A stretch of DNA of 64,000 bases from Maribacter flavus (GCF_008386635.1 NZ_VUOE01000002.1:682001-746000); one strand, 5' to 3'. Positions 1 to 9,668 are shown, numbered from the stretch's first letter. A program made the numbers and translations. Notes: generated from the sequence alone by a model not told the origin.

Positions 1-1
1 G

Positions 2-1264
2 CACGAAAAATTCGGGAAAATACCCATGAAGGATATCCTGAAACCCGCCATTGACTATGGAAACAATGGTTTTCCGGTATCGGAAGTCATCGCCTATGAA
101 ATGGTATCCAATTATGAATCGGTTCAAGGCCAACCCGGTTTTGCCGACACCTATATGCCAAATGGCCGTCCACCCATGAAGGGTGAAGTTTTTGTCAATA
201 CCAATTTAGCCAATACCTATCAGCTTATTGCCAATGAAGGTCGGGATGTCTTTTACAAGGGTTCCATTGCCAAAACGATTGACAGTTATATGAAAAAGCA
301 CGGCGGATTCTTACGTTATGAAGATCTGGCCAACCACACTTCCAATTGGGTGGAACCTGTGTCCGTGAACTATCGGGGTTACGATGTTTGGGAATTGCCG
401 CCCAACGGACAAGGTACAGCAGCCCTGCAGATGTTGAACATTCTTGAAGGATTTGATATAGGTGAAATGGGTTTTGGTAGTACCGAATACCTGCATGTGC
501 TCACGGAAGCAAAAAAACTGGCCTATGAAGATAGGGCGAAGTTCTATGCCGACCCGGAATTCAACAAAATTCCTTTGGAAACATTGCTATCGGATGAATA
601 CGCTGCGCAACGAAGAAAGCTTATAAACATGGACAAAGCGGCCGACACCTATCCCGCTGGGGATATGGAAATCGAAACGGGGAATACAACATATTTGACC
701 GTAGCCGATAAGGACGGCAACATGGTCTCTTTGATACAAAGTATTTATTCCGAATTCGCTTCCGGGATGGTGCCGGACGAATTGGGATTTGTCCTCCAGA
801 ACAGGGGGCAAATGTTCAATGTACAGGATAAAGACCATGCCAATGCCCTGGAACCGGGGAAACGCCCCTTTCATACCATAATCCCTGCTTTCATTACCAA
901 GGATGGTAAACCGTGGGTAAGTTTCGGACTCATGGGCGGGGCCGTTCAGCCCCAGGGCCATGCACAGATTGTAGTGAACGTTGTTGACTTTGGTATGAAT
1001 TTGCAGGAAGCTGGGGATGCACCCAGAATGCGACACACAGGAAGTTCACAGCCTACAGGATCCGAAATGACCAACGGAGGCACCTTGAATCTTGAGTCCG
1101 GTTTTGCACCTGAAACCAGACGGGAATTACGAAAGAAAGGCCATCGCATCGGTTTTGGGGTAGGCATGTATGGAGGCTATCAGGCCATTGGTGTCGATTT
1201 GGAAAACAAGGTGTACACAGGCGCATCGGAGTCGCGTAAGGATGGTCAGGCAGCAGGATATTAA
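2..1264 (+). CDS. ggt: Gamma-glutamyltransferase family protein, 5' truncated by the window edge
   Basis: The frame is open from the first bases, so the N-terminus lies outside; the first in-frame ATG (26) is internal, being preceded by HEKFGKIP, a stretch typical of the family. GGT is an N-terminal-nucleophile hydrolase that releases gamma-linked glutamate from glutathione and similar peptides, normally in the periplasm, after cutting itself into two subunits. The catalytic/autoprocessing Thr lies in GNTTYLTV (codons 686-691), which would leave a small subunit of about 190 residues. The usual TTH is TTY here, and the glycine-rich site reads MGGAVQPQGH rather than PGGSR, which suggests the GGT-like (YwrD/acylase-like) branch rather than the classical enzyme. 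The next gene starts 11 bp downstream, so the two are probably co-transcribed. Family assignment is firm; substrate is not. Confidence 0.93.
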   Translation, partial: HEKFGKIPMKDILKPAIDYGNNGFPVSEVIAYEMVSNYESVQGQPGFADTYMPNGRPPMKGEVFVNTNLANTYQLIANEGRDVFYKGSIAKTIDSYMKKHGGFLRYEDLANHTSNWVEPVSVNYRGYDVWELPPNGQGTAALQMLNILEGFDIGEMGFGSTEYLHVLTEAKKLAYEDRAKFYADPEFNKIPLETLLSDEYAAQRRKLINMDKAADTYPAGDMEIETGNTTYLTVADKDGNMVSLIQSIYSEFASGMVPDELGFVLQNRGQMFNVQDKDHANALEPGKRPFHTIIPAFITKDGKPWVSFGLMGGAVQPQGHAQIVVNVVDFGMNLQEAGDAPRMRHTGSSQPTGSEMTNGGTLNLESGFAPETRRELRKKGHRIGFGVGMYGGYQAIGVDLENKVYTGASESRKDGQAAGY

Positions 1265-1275
1265 TTTAGTGAAAA

Positions 1276-2001
1276 ATGAAAATCGGAACAACATACAAAT
1301 CGGTTTTGCTGATGCTGGGTTTTTTGGTACTCGGTTCCTGCAAGGCACAGGTGAAAGAGGCTACTGCCGACTATGAATACAAAGCAGGTGACATCAATGG
1401 CATCGGGAAATGGTATATGGGTCGGGAAATCGCCCACGTCATGGGATTTCAAGGCATGAACTGGTTGGAACGCCCGGAGCGTGAGGAAGAGGAGAACACC
1501 TCCAAATTGCTCAAGAACATGGATATTCAGCCCACGGATGTCATTGCCGATATCGGGGCGGGTTCCGGCTACCATGTGTTTAAAATGGCTCCTAAGGCAA
1601 AACTAGGAGCCGTGTATGCCGTGGACATCCAAAAGGAAATGCTTGCGGCTATCGGCTCAAAAAAAGAGTCCCAAAATGTACCGAATGTTCAAATTGTACT
1701 GGGAAGTGAAAGGAGTGTCAACCTTCCGGAAAATGCGGTCGATAAGGTGCTGATGGTGGATGTCTATCACGAATTTGCCTATCCGAAAGAAATGATTGCA
1801 TCCATAAAAAAAGCGCTGAAACCGGATGGAGCTGTATTTCTGATCGAATATAGGGGAGAGGATAGGAGCGTTCCCATAAAGGAGCTCCATAAAATGACCG
1901 AGGCCCAAGCCACAAAGGAGTGGGAAGCTGGAGGGTTTACATTAAAGCAAAATGATGGCAACCTTCCTTGGCAACATTGTATGGTGTTTGTGAAAGAGTA
2001 G
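1276..2001 (+). CDS. Exported lipoprotein with a class I SAM-methyltransferase domain
   Basis: 241 residues. The N-terminus is a lipoprotein signal: hydrophobic core, then LGSC at about residues 19-22. The rest is a Rossmann-type methyltransferase, with motif I ADIGAGSGYH near residue 90, an acidic end of strand 2 (YAVDIQ), motif IV-like MVDVYHEF and a post-motif KPDGAVFLIEY. Such proteins would sit outside the cytoplasm, where SAM is not expected, so either the domain has been re-used or the signal is not cleaved as predicted. It follows the GGT gene by 11 bp and precedes another lipoprotein gene by 22 bp, suggesting one transcript. The fold is clear; target and activity are unknown. Confidence 0.85.
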   Translation: MKIGTTYKSVLLMLGFLVLGSCKAQVKEATADYEYKAGDINGIGKWYMGREIAHVMGFQGMNWLERPEREEEENTSKLLKNMDIQPTDVIADIGAGSGYHVFKMAPKAKLGAVYAVDIQKEMLAAIGSKKESQNVPNVQIVLGSERSVNLPENAVDKVLMVDVYHEFAYPKEMIASIKKALKPDGAVFLIEYRGEDRSVPIKELHKMTEAQATKEWEAGGFTLKQNDGNLPWQHCMVFVKE

Positions 2002-2023
2002 TAATTAGAACCGTTGGCTAAAA

Positions 2024-2911
2024 ATGACCCGCATTTTGTTACCCATAGGGCTTAGAAAGTTCTGTAAGTGGTTTATAGGTAATATTACTTTTGGATTTGT
2101 TTTGGTTGGTTGTGCTTCCAAACAAAATATCCAGCAAAGAATAACCCTAGCCGCACCAGAGGAGAAAGTTATGCTAGAACGGCCAAACAGCCATCGAACA
2201 AGGTCGAATACCTGGAGTTATGTATTTGATGACCATGATTACATTAACCTGCCTTTAAGTGTGACTCCCTTGAACGCAATTAGTACATTGGACTCGCTAG
2301 CACAAAAGGATAAGGCAGTATCTGTTGATGTAACTCCTAAAAGTCTGGTAGCGCAAAGAATCGTTGAGAACTATTTAAAAAGCGAGAATAAGGAACCCAC
2401 GGGCCACTGTCTCACCGTGAGCAAAACCCGTTTTGAAAAAGCTTACAAAGAAATCCATGGCCACTCCGTTTATCAGGACTTACCGGAATATATGGGCACA
2501 AAGAGGTATACCCCAAAACAGGTCTATAATTTACTCTATGTGTCCGCTTCCGATACGAAAAGGGGTTGGCGAAGCCTTCCGGAAGCCTACAGAGGCAAGG
2601 GAAACGCAGGGGCTGTGGCGTATGCCGGTATGGGAACCTTAGTCGATACAAAGGGGGTTTGGGCAGGGGAGTTGCAACCCGGGGCGTTGATGCAGGTATG
2701 GCGATTTAAGGATGACTATGAAAAAGTGGTGAAGGGAGCTGATGTGAAGAAACTGGACCCCTACGGACATTCCTTCATTTTCATCGCTTACGTGCGAAAT
2801 GAAAAAAATGAAATTGAAGGCCTTAAGATTGCCGATCAAGGATTTCAAAGTTACCGACCTTTGGTACCTAGGGATTACGAAGTTTGGTGGGGGGTTAACC
2901 TCAGTATTTAG
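2024..2911 (+). CDS. Lipoprotein of unknown function, possible NlpC/P60-like cysteine hydrolase fold
   Basis: 295 residues. A long N-terminal segment ends in a lipobox, LVGC (Cys30), so the protein is probably membrane-anchored in the periplasm. I do not recognise a named family. A Cys (129, in TGHCLTVSKTRF) and a His (249, in YGHSFIFIAYV, followed by a hydrophobic strand and an acidic turn) have the order and spacing of an NlpC/P60 or amidase-type Cys-His pair, with DQGFQSYRPL in the place of the third catalytic strand. The next gene, 102 bp downstream, is a clearer NlpC/P60-like protein, which supports this reading. Function is inferred from fold only. Confidence 0.6.
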   Translation: MTRILLPIGLRKFCKWFIGNITFGFVLVGCASKQNIQQRITLAAPEEKVMLERPNSHRTRSNTWSYVFDDHDYINLPLSVTPLNAISTLDSLAQKDKAVSVDVTPKSLVAQRIVENYLKSENKEPTGHCLTVSKTRFEKAYKEIHGHSVYQDLPEYMGTKRYTPKQVYNLLYVSASDTKRGWRSLPEAYRGKGNAGAVAYAGMGTLVDTKGVWAGELQPGALMQVWRFKDDYEKVVKGADVKKLDPYGHSFIFIAYVRNEKNEIEGLKIADQGFQSYRPLVPRDYEVWWGVNLSI

Positions 2912-3013
2912 GGAATAGGGGAAGTTAAGGTGCAGGATTTAACTTTTTATACATACTTAATTCGTAATGAATACGTTACTTTACTATAAGGAACACGAGC
3001 ACTTGGAAAAATC

Positions 3014-3793
3014 ATGTTTTATCTTTCGTTATTATTTTCCCTGATTTTTACACTTCCCTCTACGGTGAATGCCGGTAAAAATAGGGATGTATCCCATGCA
3101 TCGGAAATGAAAGGGCCTCTTGAAGAATTAAAGGAGGATAACGAAAAGAAAACAGCACTTTTTGAGATGGATCCCGATAGTATCGCCATTTCCTATAAAA
3201 ATACCAAAACGGCCGCCGAATCCCTACGAGTAAAATTACAGAAAGACCTTTGGACAGGCACTATTACCCTTGACCACGTTAAAAAGGCCTTCACCAATCA
3301 GTTGGTTAATGAAATCCTTCCGCACTGGTATGGCACACCTTGGAGTTTCGGGGGTCATACAGAAGTTCCCAATCAAGGAAAAATAGCATGTGGATATTTT
3401 ATATCTACCACCTTACGTGATATGGGTGTAAAGCTAAATCGATATACCTTGGCCCAAAAATCGCCCTTAGATGAAGCAAAAATGATCAGTTGTGGGTCTG
3501 AAATTAAAAGTTTTGTACAAGAAACCCCGGAGAATGCCTTGGCGGAAATCGATCGTTTGACTCACGAAGGACTCTATTTTATAGGTTTTGATGAAGGCCA
3601 CGTGGGCTATCTTTTAAAAAGGGACGGAGAATTACTTTTAATTCATTCCAACTATTTTTCACCTGTTTCCGTCTGTATGGAAAAACTAAATGAATCACGG
3701 GTGCTTACAAAATTCAAAAAATTTCATCTTGTGGCCATTTCCCATAATGAACCGCTTTTGCAACGTTGGTTGGAAAATGGTACAGTTTTGTAA
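3014..3793 (+). CDS. Secreted NlpC/P60-like cysteine peptidase
   Basis: 259 residues with a cleavable signal peptide (residues 1-20, ending VNA). A probable catalytic core runs from WYGTPWSFGG through KIACGYFISTTLRDMG (Cys126), DEGHVGYLL (His196) and LLIHSNYFS (His211). That is the Cys-His-His order of NlpC/P60 hydrolases, which cut peptide cross-links in peptidoglycan or other amide bonds in the periplasm. The domain lies C-terminal to a charged helical region (residues 25-100) that could be a linker or inhibitory segment. Located downstream of another putative Cys-hydrolase lipoprotein. The catalytic class is well supported, the substrate is not. Confidence 0.7.
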   Translation: MFYLSLLFSLIFTLPSTVNAGKNRDVSHASEMKGPLEELKEDNEKKTALFEMDPDSIAISYKNTKTAAESLRVKLQKDLWTGTITLDHVKKAFTNQLVNEILPHWYGTPWSFGGHTEVPNQGKIACGYFISTTLRDMGVKLNRYTLAQKSPLDEAKMISCGSEIKSFVQETPENALAEIDRLTHEGLYFIGFDEGHVGYLLKRDGELLLIHSNYFSPVSVCMEKLNESRVLTKFKKFHLVAISHNEPLLQRWLENGTVL

Positions 3794-3912
3794 TCATAAT
3801 ATCAAAGATTCAAAATACAATCATTGCGTACTTATCCCTACTGGTATTCAAAACGGAAAAAGCCATTGTATTTTCTCAATAGCTGGTTAGAAAAAGTTTA
3901 AACCCAATAGAA

Positions 3913-4683
3913 TTAAATCGTAAACGTCAGTCCAAAGCTAACGTTGGAGGCACGGTCATTCTCCCTGATTGGCGAAAAACTACTGTAGAAGTAGTTATAG
4001 AGTGCAGAGAGGCTAATAATTTTACTAATAGGTAATTCCGCTTTCAGCTGACATAAAATTCGGTGGTTGTTGATGGCATCGTACAGGGGCTGAAAATATA
4101 CCGTTCCGGTTATATCCAACTTGGTATTTTTAAACGATTGGTTAACGGACAAATAACTACTGTTTCTGTGATTGAAGAATCGTTGGTCGGTTTCCGCCAC
4201 TTCTTCAATTTCATACATATACGCATTCCCAAAATAAGCAGTGGTTCTTTCGGTGGATAAAAACTTTAAACGAATACCGGCACCGACCAAATTCCGACTC
4301 GTAATGGTCAACAAGGCATTGTTCTGGTTCTGGACAAAGGCTTCCAAGCGAAATAGCTTCGACAATTTATGATTATACCGCACATGGAAAAACCAGGTGT
4401 TCTGAAAATCTTGATTTTTACTTCGTATGAGCTTATAGTTACCGATGAAAAAGTAAATTTTGTTTAAATCCTTGGATTTTACCTGCGTGGTAAGGTTGGA
4501 CGCCACTTGGAATATATAATCCCCATTGTTATCCGTGTAATCGAAAAGCACATCGCTTTTTAGGGCGAATCGGGTCGAATCTGTTTGCATGCGCTTTGAC
4601 TCGATATTGACCAATTGACCCATAACCGAATTCGATATAAAGCATAAAATAAGAAAGGAGACTAGGGTTTTCAAGGGTTTCAT
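3913..4683 (-). CDS. DUF481-like outer-membrane beta-barrel protein
   Basis: The start at 4683 gives a clean signal peptide (MKPLKTLVSFLILC..., cleavage after MG, next residue Q); an in-frame start 27 bp upstream would spoil it. The mature part (about 235 residues) is a run of amphipathic beta strands rich in aromatic and Asn/Gln residues with alternating patterns such as YIFQVASNL and WFFHVRYNHK, ending in an aromatic-poor strand (VSFGLTFTI) as expected of outer-membrane barrels. It resembles DUF481 proteins (putative salt-stress-induced outer-membrane proteins). Transcribed toward the converging NlpC-like gene. Role unknown. Confidence 0.7.
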   Translation of the reverse strand: MKPLKTLVSFLILCFISNSVMGQLVNIESKRMQTDSTRFALKSDVLFDYTDNNGDYIFQVASNLTTQVKSKDLNKIYFFIGNYKLIRSKNQDFQNTWFFHVRYNHKLSKLFRLEAFVQNQNNALLTITSRNLVGAGIRLKFLSTERTTAYFGNAYMYEIEEVAETDQRFFNHRNSSYLSVNQSFKNTKLDITGTVYFQPLYDAINNHRILCQLKAELPISKIISLSALYNYFYSSFSPIRENDRASNVSFGLTFTI

Positions 4684-4888
4684 TATATAGGGTTGGCTCG
4701 TTTTTGTCAAAGGTACCCAAAACCAATCGATATAACTTTCCGCCCACCTCAGCTAGGTTTTTAAGTGTAGTGCCCAAATCTATGAAGGAGTAGCTTGCCT
4801 AGAATCAAAGGTCAACAGGCATCCCTTGAAATGTAATGTTTTTAAAATGTACATATTAAAACGGCCAAGAGCTACTTCCTTGGTACAA

Positions 4889-7800
4889 TCAAAGGGAGGC
4901 TATTGTATCCCAACTTTTTGTTTCGTGCCGATCTTCAATGCCCGGTCTGGTGTTTGGTAGCGTTATAAAAAAGGTAGTTCCCTTTCCTTTTCCACTGGAT
5001 TCTGCCCTAATGTCCCCACCATGCGACACAACAATTTGTTTTGTCATATAAAGGCCCAGACCACTTCCCTTAACATTTGGGTGAAATCGCTCAAACGGAG
5101 AAAATAATTTTCCTAAGGATTCTTTATCCATTCCCGATCCGTTATCTATGACCTGAAATTCTACTTCCTTTTCAGTTTTTTTAGCTTTAACAACAATCAA
5201 TGGCTTGCTTTGGTTTCCCATATATTTTATGGCATTGTCCAAGAGGTTGCTAAAAACCTGAATCATTCTGTTTTTATCCGCGTAAATAGTGGGCAAGTTT
5301 TCGTGAATTTCCAATGCAATGTGATTGACCTCCAATTTACCCCAAACTAAATTAAGTGCCAGTTGGATGATTTCGTTTGAATTCAAAAATTCATTTTCGT
5401 TCTTTATTTTTCCAATTCTTGCCATTTTCCCCAAATCACCAATTAGGTCGCCCATGGTATCACAGGAGGTATGTATCATTTCAAGATATTTTTCCATATC
5501 GGGGTTTTCGGCCAAATTTATATCCATTGGAATAAGGTTCGCAATTCCCTTTATTCCACTCAGTGGGCTCTTTAAATCGTGGGTTACCGAATACGTAAAT
5601 CGTTGTATTTCCTCATTTTGAAGGGATAGCTCATCCGCGGCCTTTAGTAGCTTTTTTTGTTGGATTTGAAGCTCCTTGGTACGTTCGGAAATCTTTCTTT
5701 CCAGCTTTAATTGATTTGCTTTAAGGCTCCGGATGCGGATGTAGTGGATTAGATATATCAGTCCTAATATAAAACAGGTCAAGATCAAGCCAAACCACCA
5801 TGTTTTCCAAAAGGGAGGAGTAATGCGTATGTGAAGCAGCCTTTCATTGGCATTCCAGATCCCATCTGAATTTGTGGATTTAACGTGTAGTACGTAATCC
5901 CCGGAATGTAAATTGGTGTAGGTGGCCGATGTTTTGTTTCCAACATAGTTCCATTTGTTTTCAAACCCTTCCAAATAATAGGCATAACGCACTTTCTCTG
6001 CCGCTTTTAGCGTCAGCGCTTTAAATTCAATATTGAAAACCGAGTGTTTGTGACTGAGGGTTATGGAATCCACTTGGTTGATGTCTTCCTGCAAAACCCC
6101 AAAACGATCATTTGGGCGAACGGATGTATTGAAGATCTTAAGGTCGGACAGCAATACTACTGGGGCGTCCGTTTGTTTTGCCGCCTGTTTGGGATTGAAA
6201 ATATTGAACCCATTTGGGCCGCCAAAAACGATATCAAAATTGAAAGTCCTGTAAAAGGCAGAGGAGTTGTACTCATCACCTTGTAGGCCATCATACATGT
6301 CATAATCCAAAAACTCGCCGGTCTCTTCCTCATATCTTGTAATGCCCTTATCCGTGCTGATCCATAAAAAGCCATTTACATCCTGTACCAATCCCCGTAT
6401 CGCATCGCTTAGCAATCCATCGGCTATGGTAATGGATGTAAAGGTTTTGTTTTCAGGGTCAAATTTATTGAGTCCCGCCTGCGTGCCCACCCAGATATTG
6501 CCATCATCATCTTGGGTTAGTACGTTCACAAAATTATCGCTCAGGAAATTGGTATCGCTCAAATTGTGATATTGATCATGGGACCAAGCACCGTTTTCCT
6601 CAATTAGCCTAAAGACGCCCATGGTTTCCGTACCTACCCATATAGTGCCTTCGTCGTCCTCCAATAAACGTGCTACCGAGGAAATTTTTTCACTATAGAT
6701 TTCGGATTCCAGTTCTATATCTTCGAACAATTCCGTATCTGGGTGGTACACTTGCAGTCCTCCCCTAAAATTGGCAATCCATATCCTACCCTTGCTATCC
6801 TTTAAAAGATCAATGATATTATTGGAGGAAAGAGAGGAGTTCGTCGTATCCCACACTTCGTACGCTTTTGTAGCCGTATCAAAAATGGTAAAACCCGTAC
6901 CCCAGGAACCGATCCATAATTTATCCTTATCAAAAGTCAGTGTGAGCACCACGTTGGTGTTCAAGTTGCCCACATCCAAGGAAAAATGTTCAAAACGGTT
7001 CGCCTTCCTATCCCAATAATTAAGACCGCCACCGTCCGTTCCAATCCATAAGCCCCCATTTTCGTCCTCTGCGAAGGACGTAACGATATTATTGCTCAGT
7101 GAATTCCGGTCAAAAGGGTTTGCCGCTATTTTTTGAAATTTGTAGTAATTCCTGTCGTAAAAGCTGATTCCTTTCTTGTAGGTGCCCACGTACATGACCC
7201 CATTTCGTGTTTTATGTAGCGACCAAATGGAATTATTGGGTATGGAACTTGGATTTTTATAATCCAGTTTCGTATTGGATATTGTACCGTTGGCTAGCTG
7301 GTAGAGGGACAGTCCGCCATTCTCCGTACCCAACCAGACATTACCACAATCATCTTGTTCCATGGCCAATAGGGCATGGCCTTGACTGACCATAATCGGG
7401 TTCTCGTCGGTAAATGTGCCCTCTTTTAAGTTATAAATTAGGAGTTCCCCATTCCGCATACCAAGAAAAAATTGGGAGGCACCTATTTGTAGGGCACTGC
7501 TTGTGTTCTGTAGGTTATCGATTTCCTGCTTTATGGTCAACGCTTCATCGATAATGTAGCTTTTGCCCTCCGTTACGATGAAATAGTCCTGGTTGGCCAA
7601 GGGAAATATTTCAATAATTCGGTTGTTGTTCGGTTTGTCCTGTTCCGACTTCGGAAACTCCAAATGTCCAGTTTTTCCTGTTTTGGTATGATAACGGTAC
7701 AGACCATGCTCAGAGGTTCCCAACCATAGGGATTCCTGAATGTTTTTGATCACCATGATATGCTCGCTCTGTATTTTCCCGCCTTCCGTTTGGAATGGAT

Positions 7801-8164
7801 AGGGCCGAATGACCGCTAGCTTCTCATCATACAAGTTAAGCCCTCTGCTGGTGCCAATCAACAACGTTCCCTTCAGATCCTCATATATATATTCAATATG
7901 GCCATGAGTCAAGCCCATAGTACTATCACGTGATTCTTCAAAAACTTTAAAATCGCTACCGTCGTACCTATTGATGCCCTTGGTGGTCCCGACCCAGAGA
8001 AAACCGTGTTTATCCTCAAATATCTCGGTGACCGTATTTTGGGATATAGGTGCTTTGATCGGTATAAAATTCAAGGAATCCAAATTGGATTGGGAGAATG
8101 AAAAGTAAGTCCCTAGTACTAGGAGTACGTTGGCCGTCACCAAGGAGAGGGCAGTTCTTTTCAT
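4889..8164 (-). CDS. Reg_prop/Y_Y_Y sensor histidine kinase without receiver or DNA-binding output
   Basis: 1091 residues. N-terminal signal peptide, then about 700 residues of repeated beta-propeller blades (recurring GxLWIGT/GNIWVGT motifs), the Y_Y_Y domain (about 695-780, YAYYLEGFENKWNYVG), one transmembrane helix (about 785-812), a coiled coil, a HisKA domain with phospho-acceptor His862 in VTHDLKSPL, and an HATPase_c domain with N box NLLDNAIKYM and G boxes DNGSGM and GSGLGLYM. This is the sensor architecture of Bacteroidota hybrid two-component systems that detect oligosaccharides in the periplasm, but it stops after the kinase: no receiver and no AraC HTH. It must therefore signal to a separate response regulator, none of which is adjacent. 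Confidence 0.93.
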   Translation of the reverse strand: MKRTALSLVTANVLLVLGTYFSFSQSNLDSLNFIPIKAPISQNTVTEIFEDKHGFLWVGTTKGINRYDGSDFKVFEESRDSTMGLTHGHIEYIYEDLKGTLLIGTSRGLNLYDEKLAVIRPYPFQTEGGKIQSEHIMVIKNIQESLWLGTSEHGLYRYHTKTGKTGHLEFPKSEQDKPNNNRIIEIFPLANQDYFIVTEGKSYIIDEALTIKQEIDNLQNTSSALQIGASQFFLGMRNGELLIYNLKEGTFTDENPIMVSQGHALLAMEQDDCGNVWLGTENGGLSLYQLANGTISNTKLDYKNPSSIPNNSIWSLHKTRNGVMYVGTYKKGISFYDRNYYKFQKIAANPFDRNSLSNNIVTSFAEDENGGLWIGTDGGGLNYWDRKANRFEHFSLDVGNLNTNVVLTLTFDKDKLWIGSWGTGFTIFDTATKAYEVWDTTNSSLSSNNIIDLLKDSKGRIWIANFRGGLQVYHPDTELFEDIELESEIYSEKISSVARLLEDDEGTIWVGTETMGVFRLIEENGAWSHDQYHNLSDTNFLSDNFVNVLTQDDDGNIWVGTQAGLNKFDPENKTFTSITIADGLLSDAIRGLVQDVNGFLWISTDKGITRYEEETGEFLDYDMYDGLQGDEYNSSAFYRTFNFDIVFGGPNGFNIFNPKQAAKQTDAPVVLLSDLKIFNTSVRPNDRFGVLQEDINQVDSITLSHKHSVFNIEFKALTLKAAEKVRYAYYLEGFENKWNYVGNKTSATYTNLHSGDYVLHVKSTNSDGIWNANERLLHIRITPPFWKTWWFGLILTCFILGLIYLIHYIRIRSLKANQLKLERKISERTKELQIQQKKLLKAADELSLQNEEIQRFTYSVTHDLKSPLSGIKGIANLIPMDINLAENPDMEKYLEMIHTSCDTMGDLIGDLGKMARIGKIKNENEFLNSNEIIQLALNLVWGKLEVNHIALEIHENLPTIYADKNRMIQVFSNLLDNAIKYMGNQSKPLIVVKAKKTEKEVEFQVIDNGSGMDKESLGKLFSPFERFHPNVKGSGLGLYMTKQIVVSHGGDIRAESSGKGKGTTFFITLPNTRPGIEDRHETKSWDTIASL

Positions 8165-8579
8165 TACTGAAATCTAAATTGTAGTATTTTACTTTCAAAG
8201 AAAAGGTTTAATTTCTTAGTATAAAAATTATGTTGCCAACCCTGGGTTATATGTTGTGAAATGATTGCTATTGACAAAATATAATTTGGGTATTCGTCAT
8301 AAAATGAAGGTTTTAGCTTGTAACATGAAGCGTAAGTACCACACTGTACCTTGATGTTGTTTTGTCTCTTTTAGAAGTGAAAAACCCCTCGAGGTATTTC
8401 CACTTTAGTTTACCTTGGGCATTGGGTGAAAAGAATATATGTTTTTTTGAACGCACCTTGCGCAGCAAAACGAAAGGCTCGGTACGGGTCGCTGGGGGAG
8501 ACATATCACATTTTTATTCCTGATTCCCCTTCGACTTACCTCGACTCCGCTCAGTACAAGCCGCTCAGGGGACAGGCAA
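8165..8579. repeat. 415-bp gene-free stretch with a degenerate intergenic repeat in its right half
   Basis: No credible gene. From about 8403 the sequence CTTTAGTTTACCTTG, then CGAAAGGCTC (about 8470) and GAGACATA (about 8498), matches in order the segment at 10272-10328 in the next large gap, with insertions. Around 8525-8575 CCCCTTCGACTTACC and CCGCTCAG echo the same family. This looks like an eroded copy of a dispersed flavobacterial intergenic repeat. The left half (8165-8395) is A+T-rich and should hold the promoter of the sensor kinase gene, but I see no convincing TAnnTTTG element. Confidence 0.45.
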
Positions 8580-9581
8580 TTAAACTTTTACGATCATTTT
8601 TCCTTTTTTCTTGCCATCCATCATGTCCAAAAAGGCCTGTGGGGTATTTTCAAATCCTTCCACAATCGTTTCACGATAGGTCAATTTTCCCTCGCCCAAC
8701 CATTTGGATAACTGCTCCATGGCTTCGGGGAATTTATCGGAGTAATTGGAAACGATAAAGCCCTGCATCAAGGCACTGTTCTTGATCAAAAACGGCTGTA
8801 CGCTCACCCCGGTCGGTGTTTCGGTATTGTTATAGACCGATATCGCTCCGCAATTGATCGTTCTGGCGAACTTGTTGATGCTAAAGAGCACCGCATCGGA
8901 GATTTCCCCGCCCACATTGTCAAAATAGATATCCACACCGTTGGGTGCGGCCTCCTTGATGGAGGCTTTCATATCGTCCGTAGTTTTATAATTGATGCCT
9001 CGGTCAAAACCGAATTCGGATTTCAACAGTTCCACCTTTTCATCGGAACCGGCAATGCCAATGACCGTAAGGCCCAAGATTTTCCCGATTTGCCCCACAA
9101 CACTACCCACGGCACCTGCGGCACCGGATACGATCAAGGTTTCCCCTTTTTTCGGTTTTCCGATTTCATGCAGCCCCAAATAGGCCGTTAATCCCGTCAT
9201 GCCCAAAATACCCAAATAGGCACTCAAGGGTGCTTTATCCGGGTCCACTTTTTGAAGGTTTTCGCCATCGGAAACCTGTACCGTTTTCCAATCCAATCGG
9301 TCCCGCACAAAGTCGCCTTTTTTAAAGTTTTCATTTTTAGATTCGATGACTTCCGCGATGATGCCGGAATTGAGAGGTTGTCCCACTTCAAAAGGAGGGA
9401 CATAGGATTTGGCATCGCTCATCCGTCCCCGTAAATAAGGGTCCACGGAAATATATTTGGTTTCCAAAAGCACTTCCCCATCCTTTAGGGTCAGGTCGTT
9501 TTCGGATTCCGTAAGTTCAAAATTGTCTTGGGTAGGCGCCCCTATCGGACGCTTTTTTAGGTGTATCGTTTGTATCATCAT
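8580..9581 (-). CDS. NADP-dependent oxidoreductase, CurA/PTGR (zinc-free MDR) family
   Basis: 333 residues, full length. Medium-chain dehydrogenase/reductase with the leukotriene B4 dehydrogenase-like layout: N-terminal catalytic domain with PYLRGRMSD, then a Rossmann domain with GAAGAVGSVVGQIGK (the NADP-binding AxxGxxG motif), GIAGSDEK at the end of strand 2, and DIYFDNVGGEISD. Zinc ligands of true alcohol dehydrogenases are absent. Family members reduce the double bond of alpha,beta-unsaturated ketones and aldehydes using NADPH, in the cytoplasm. The gene reads ATGATG at its start, so 9578 is an equally good start. It stands alone between two repeat-bearing gaps. Confidence 0.93.
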   Translation of the reverse strand: MMIQTIHLKKRPIGAPTQDNFELTESENDLTLKDGEVLLETKYISVDPYLRGRMSDAKSYVPPFEVGQPLNSGIIAEVIESKNENFKKGDFVRDRLDWKTVQVSDGENLQKVDPDKAPLSAYLGILGMTGLTAYLGLHEIGKPKKGETLIVSGAAGAVGSVVGQIGKILGLTVIGIAGSDEKVELLKSEFGFDRGINYKTTDDMKASIKEAAPNGVDIYFDNVGGEISDAVLFSINKFARTINCGAISVYNNTETPTGVSVQPFLIKNSALMQGFIVSNYSDKFPEAMEQLSKWLGEGKLTYRETIVEGFENTPQAFLDMMDGKKKGKMIVKV

Positions 9582-9668
9582 ATCGTTTTTGTGTTACGTA
9601 ACTTCGTATGTATTTTAAAAATTTTAAATAAAAATGTCAGTTTAAGTGTATCGAGGAGGACCCATCGT

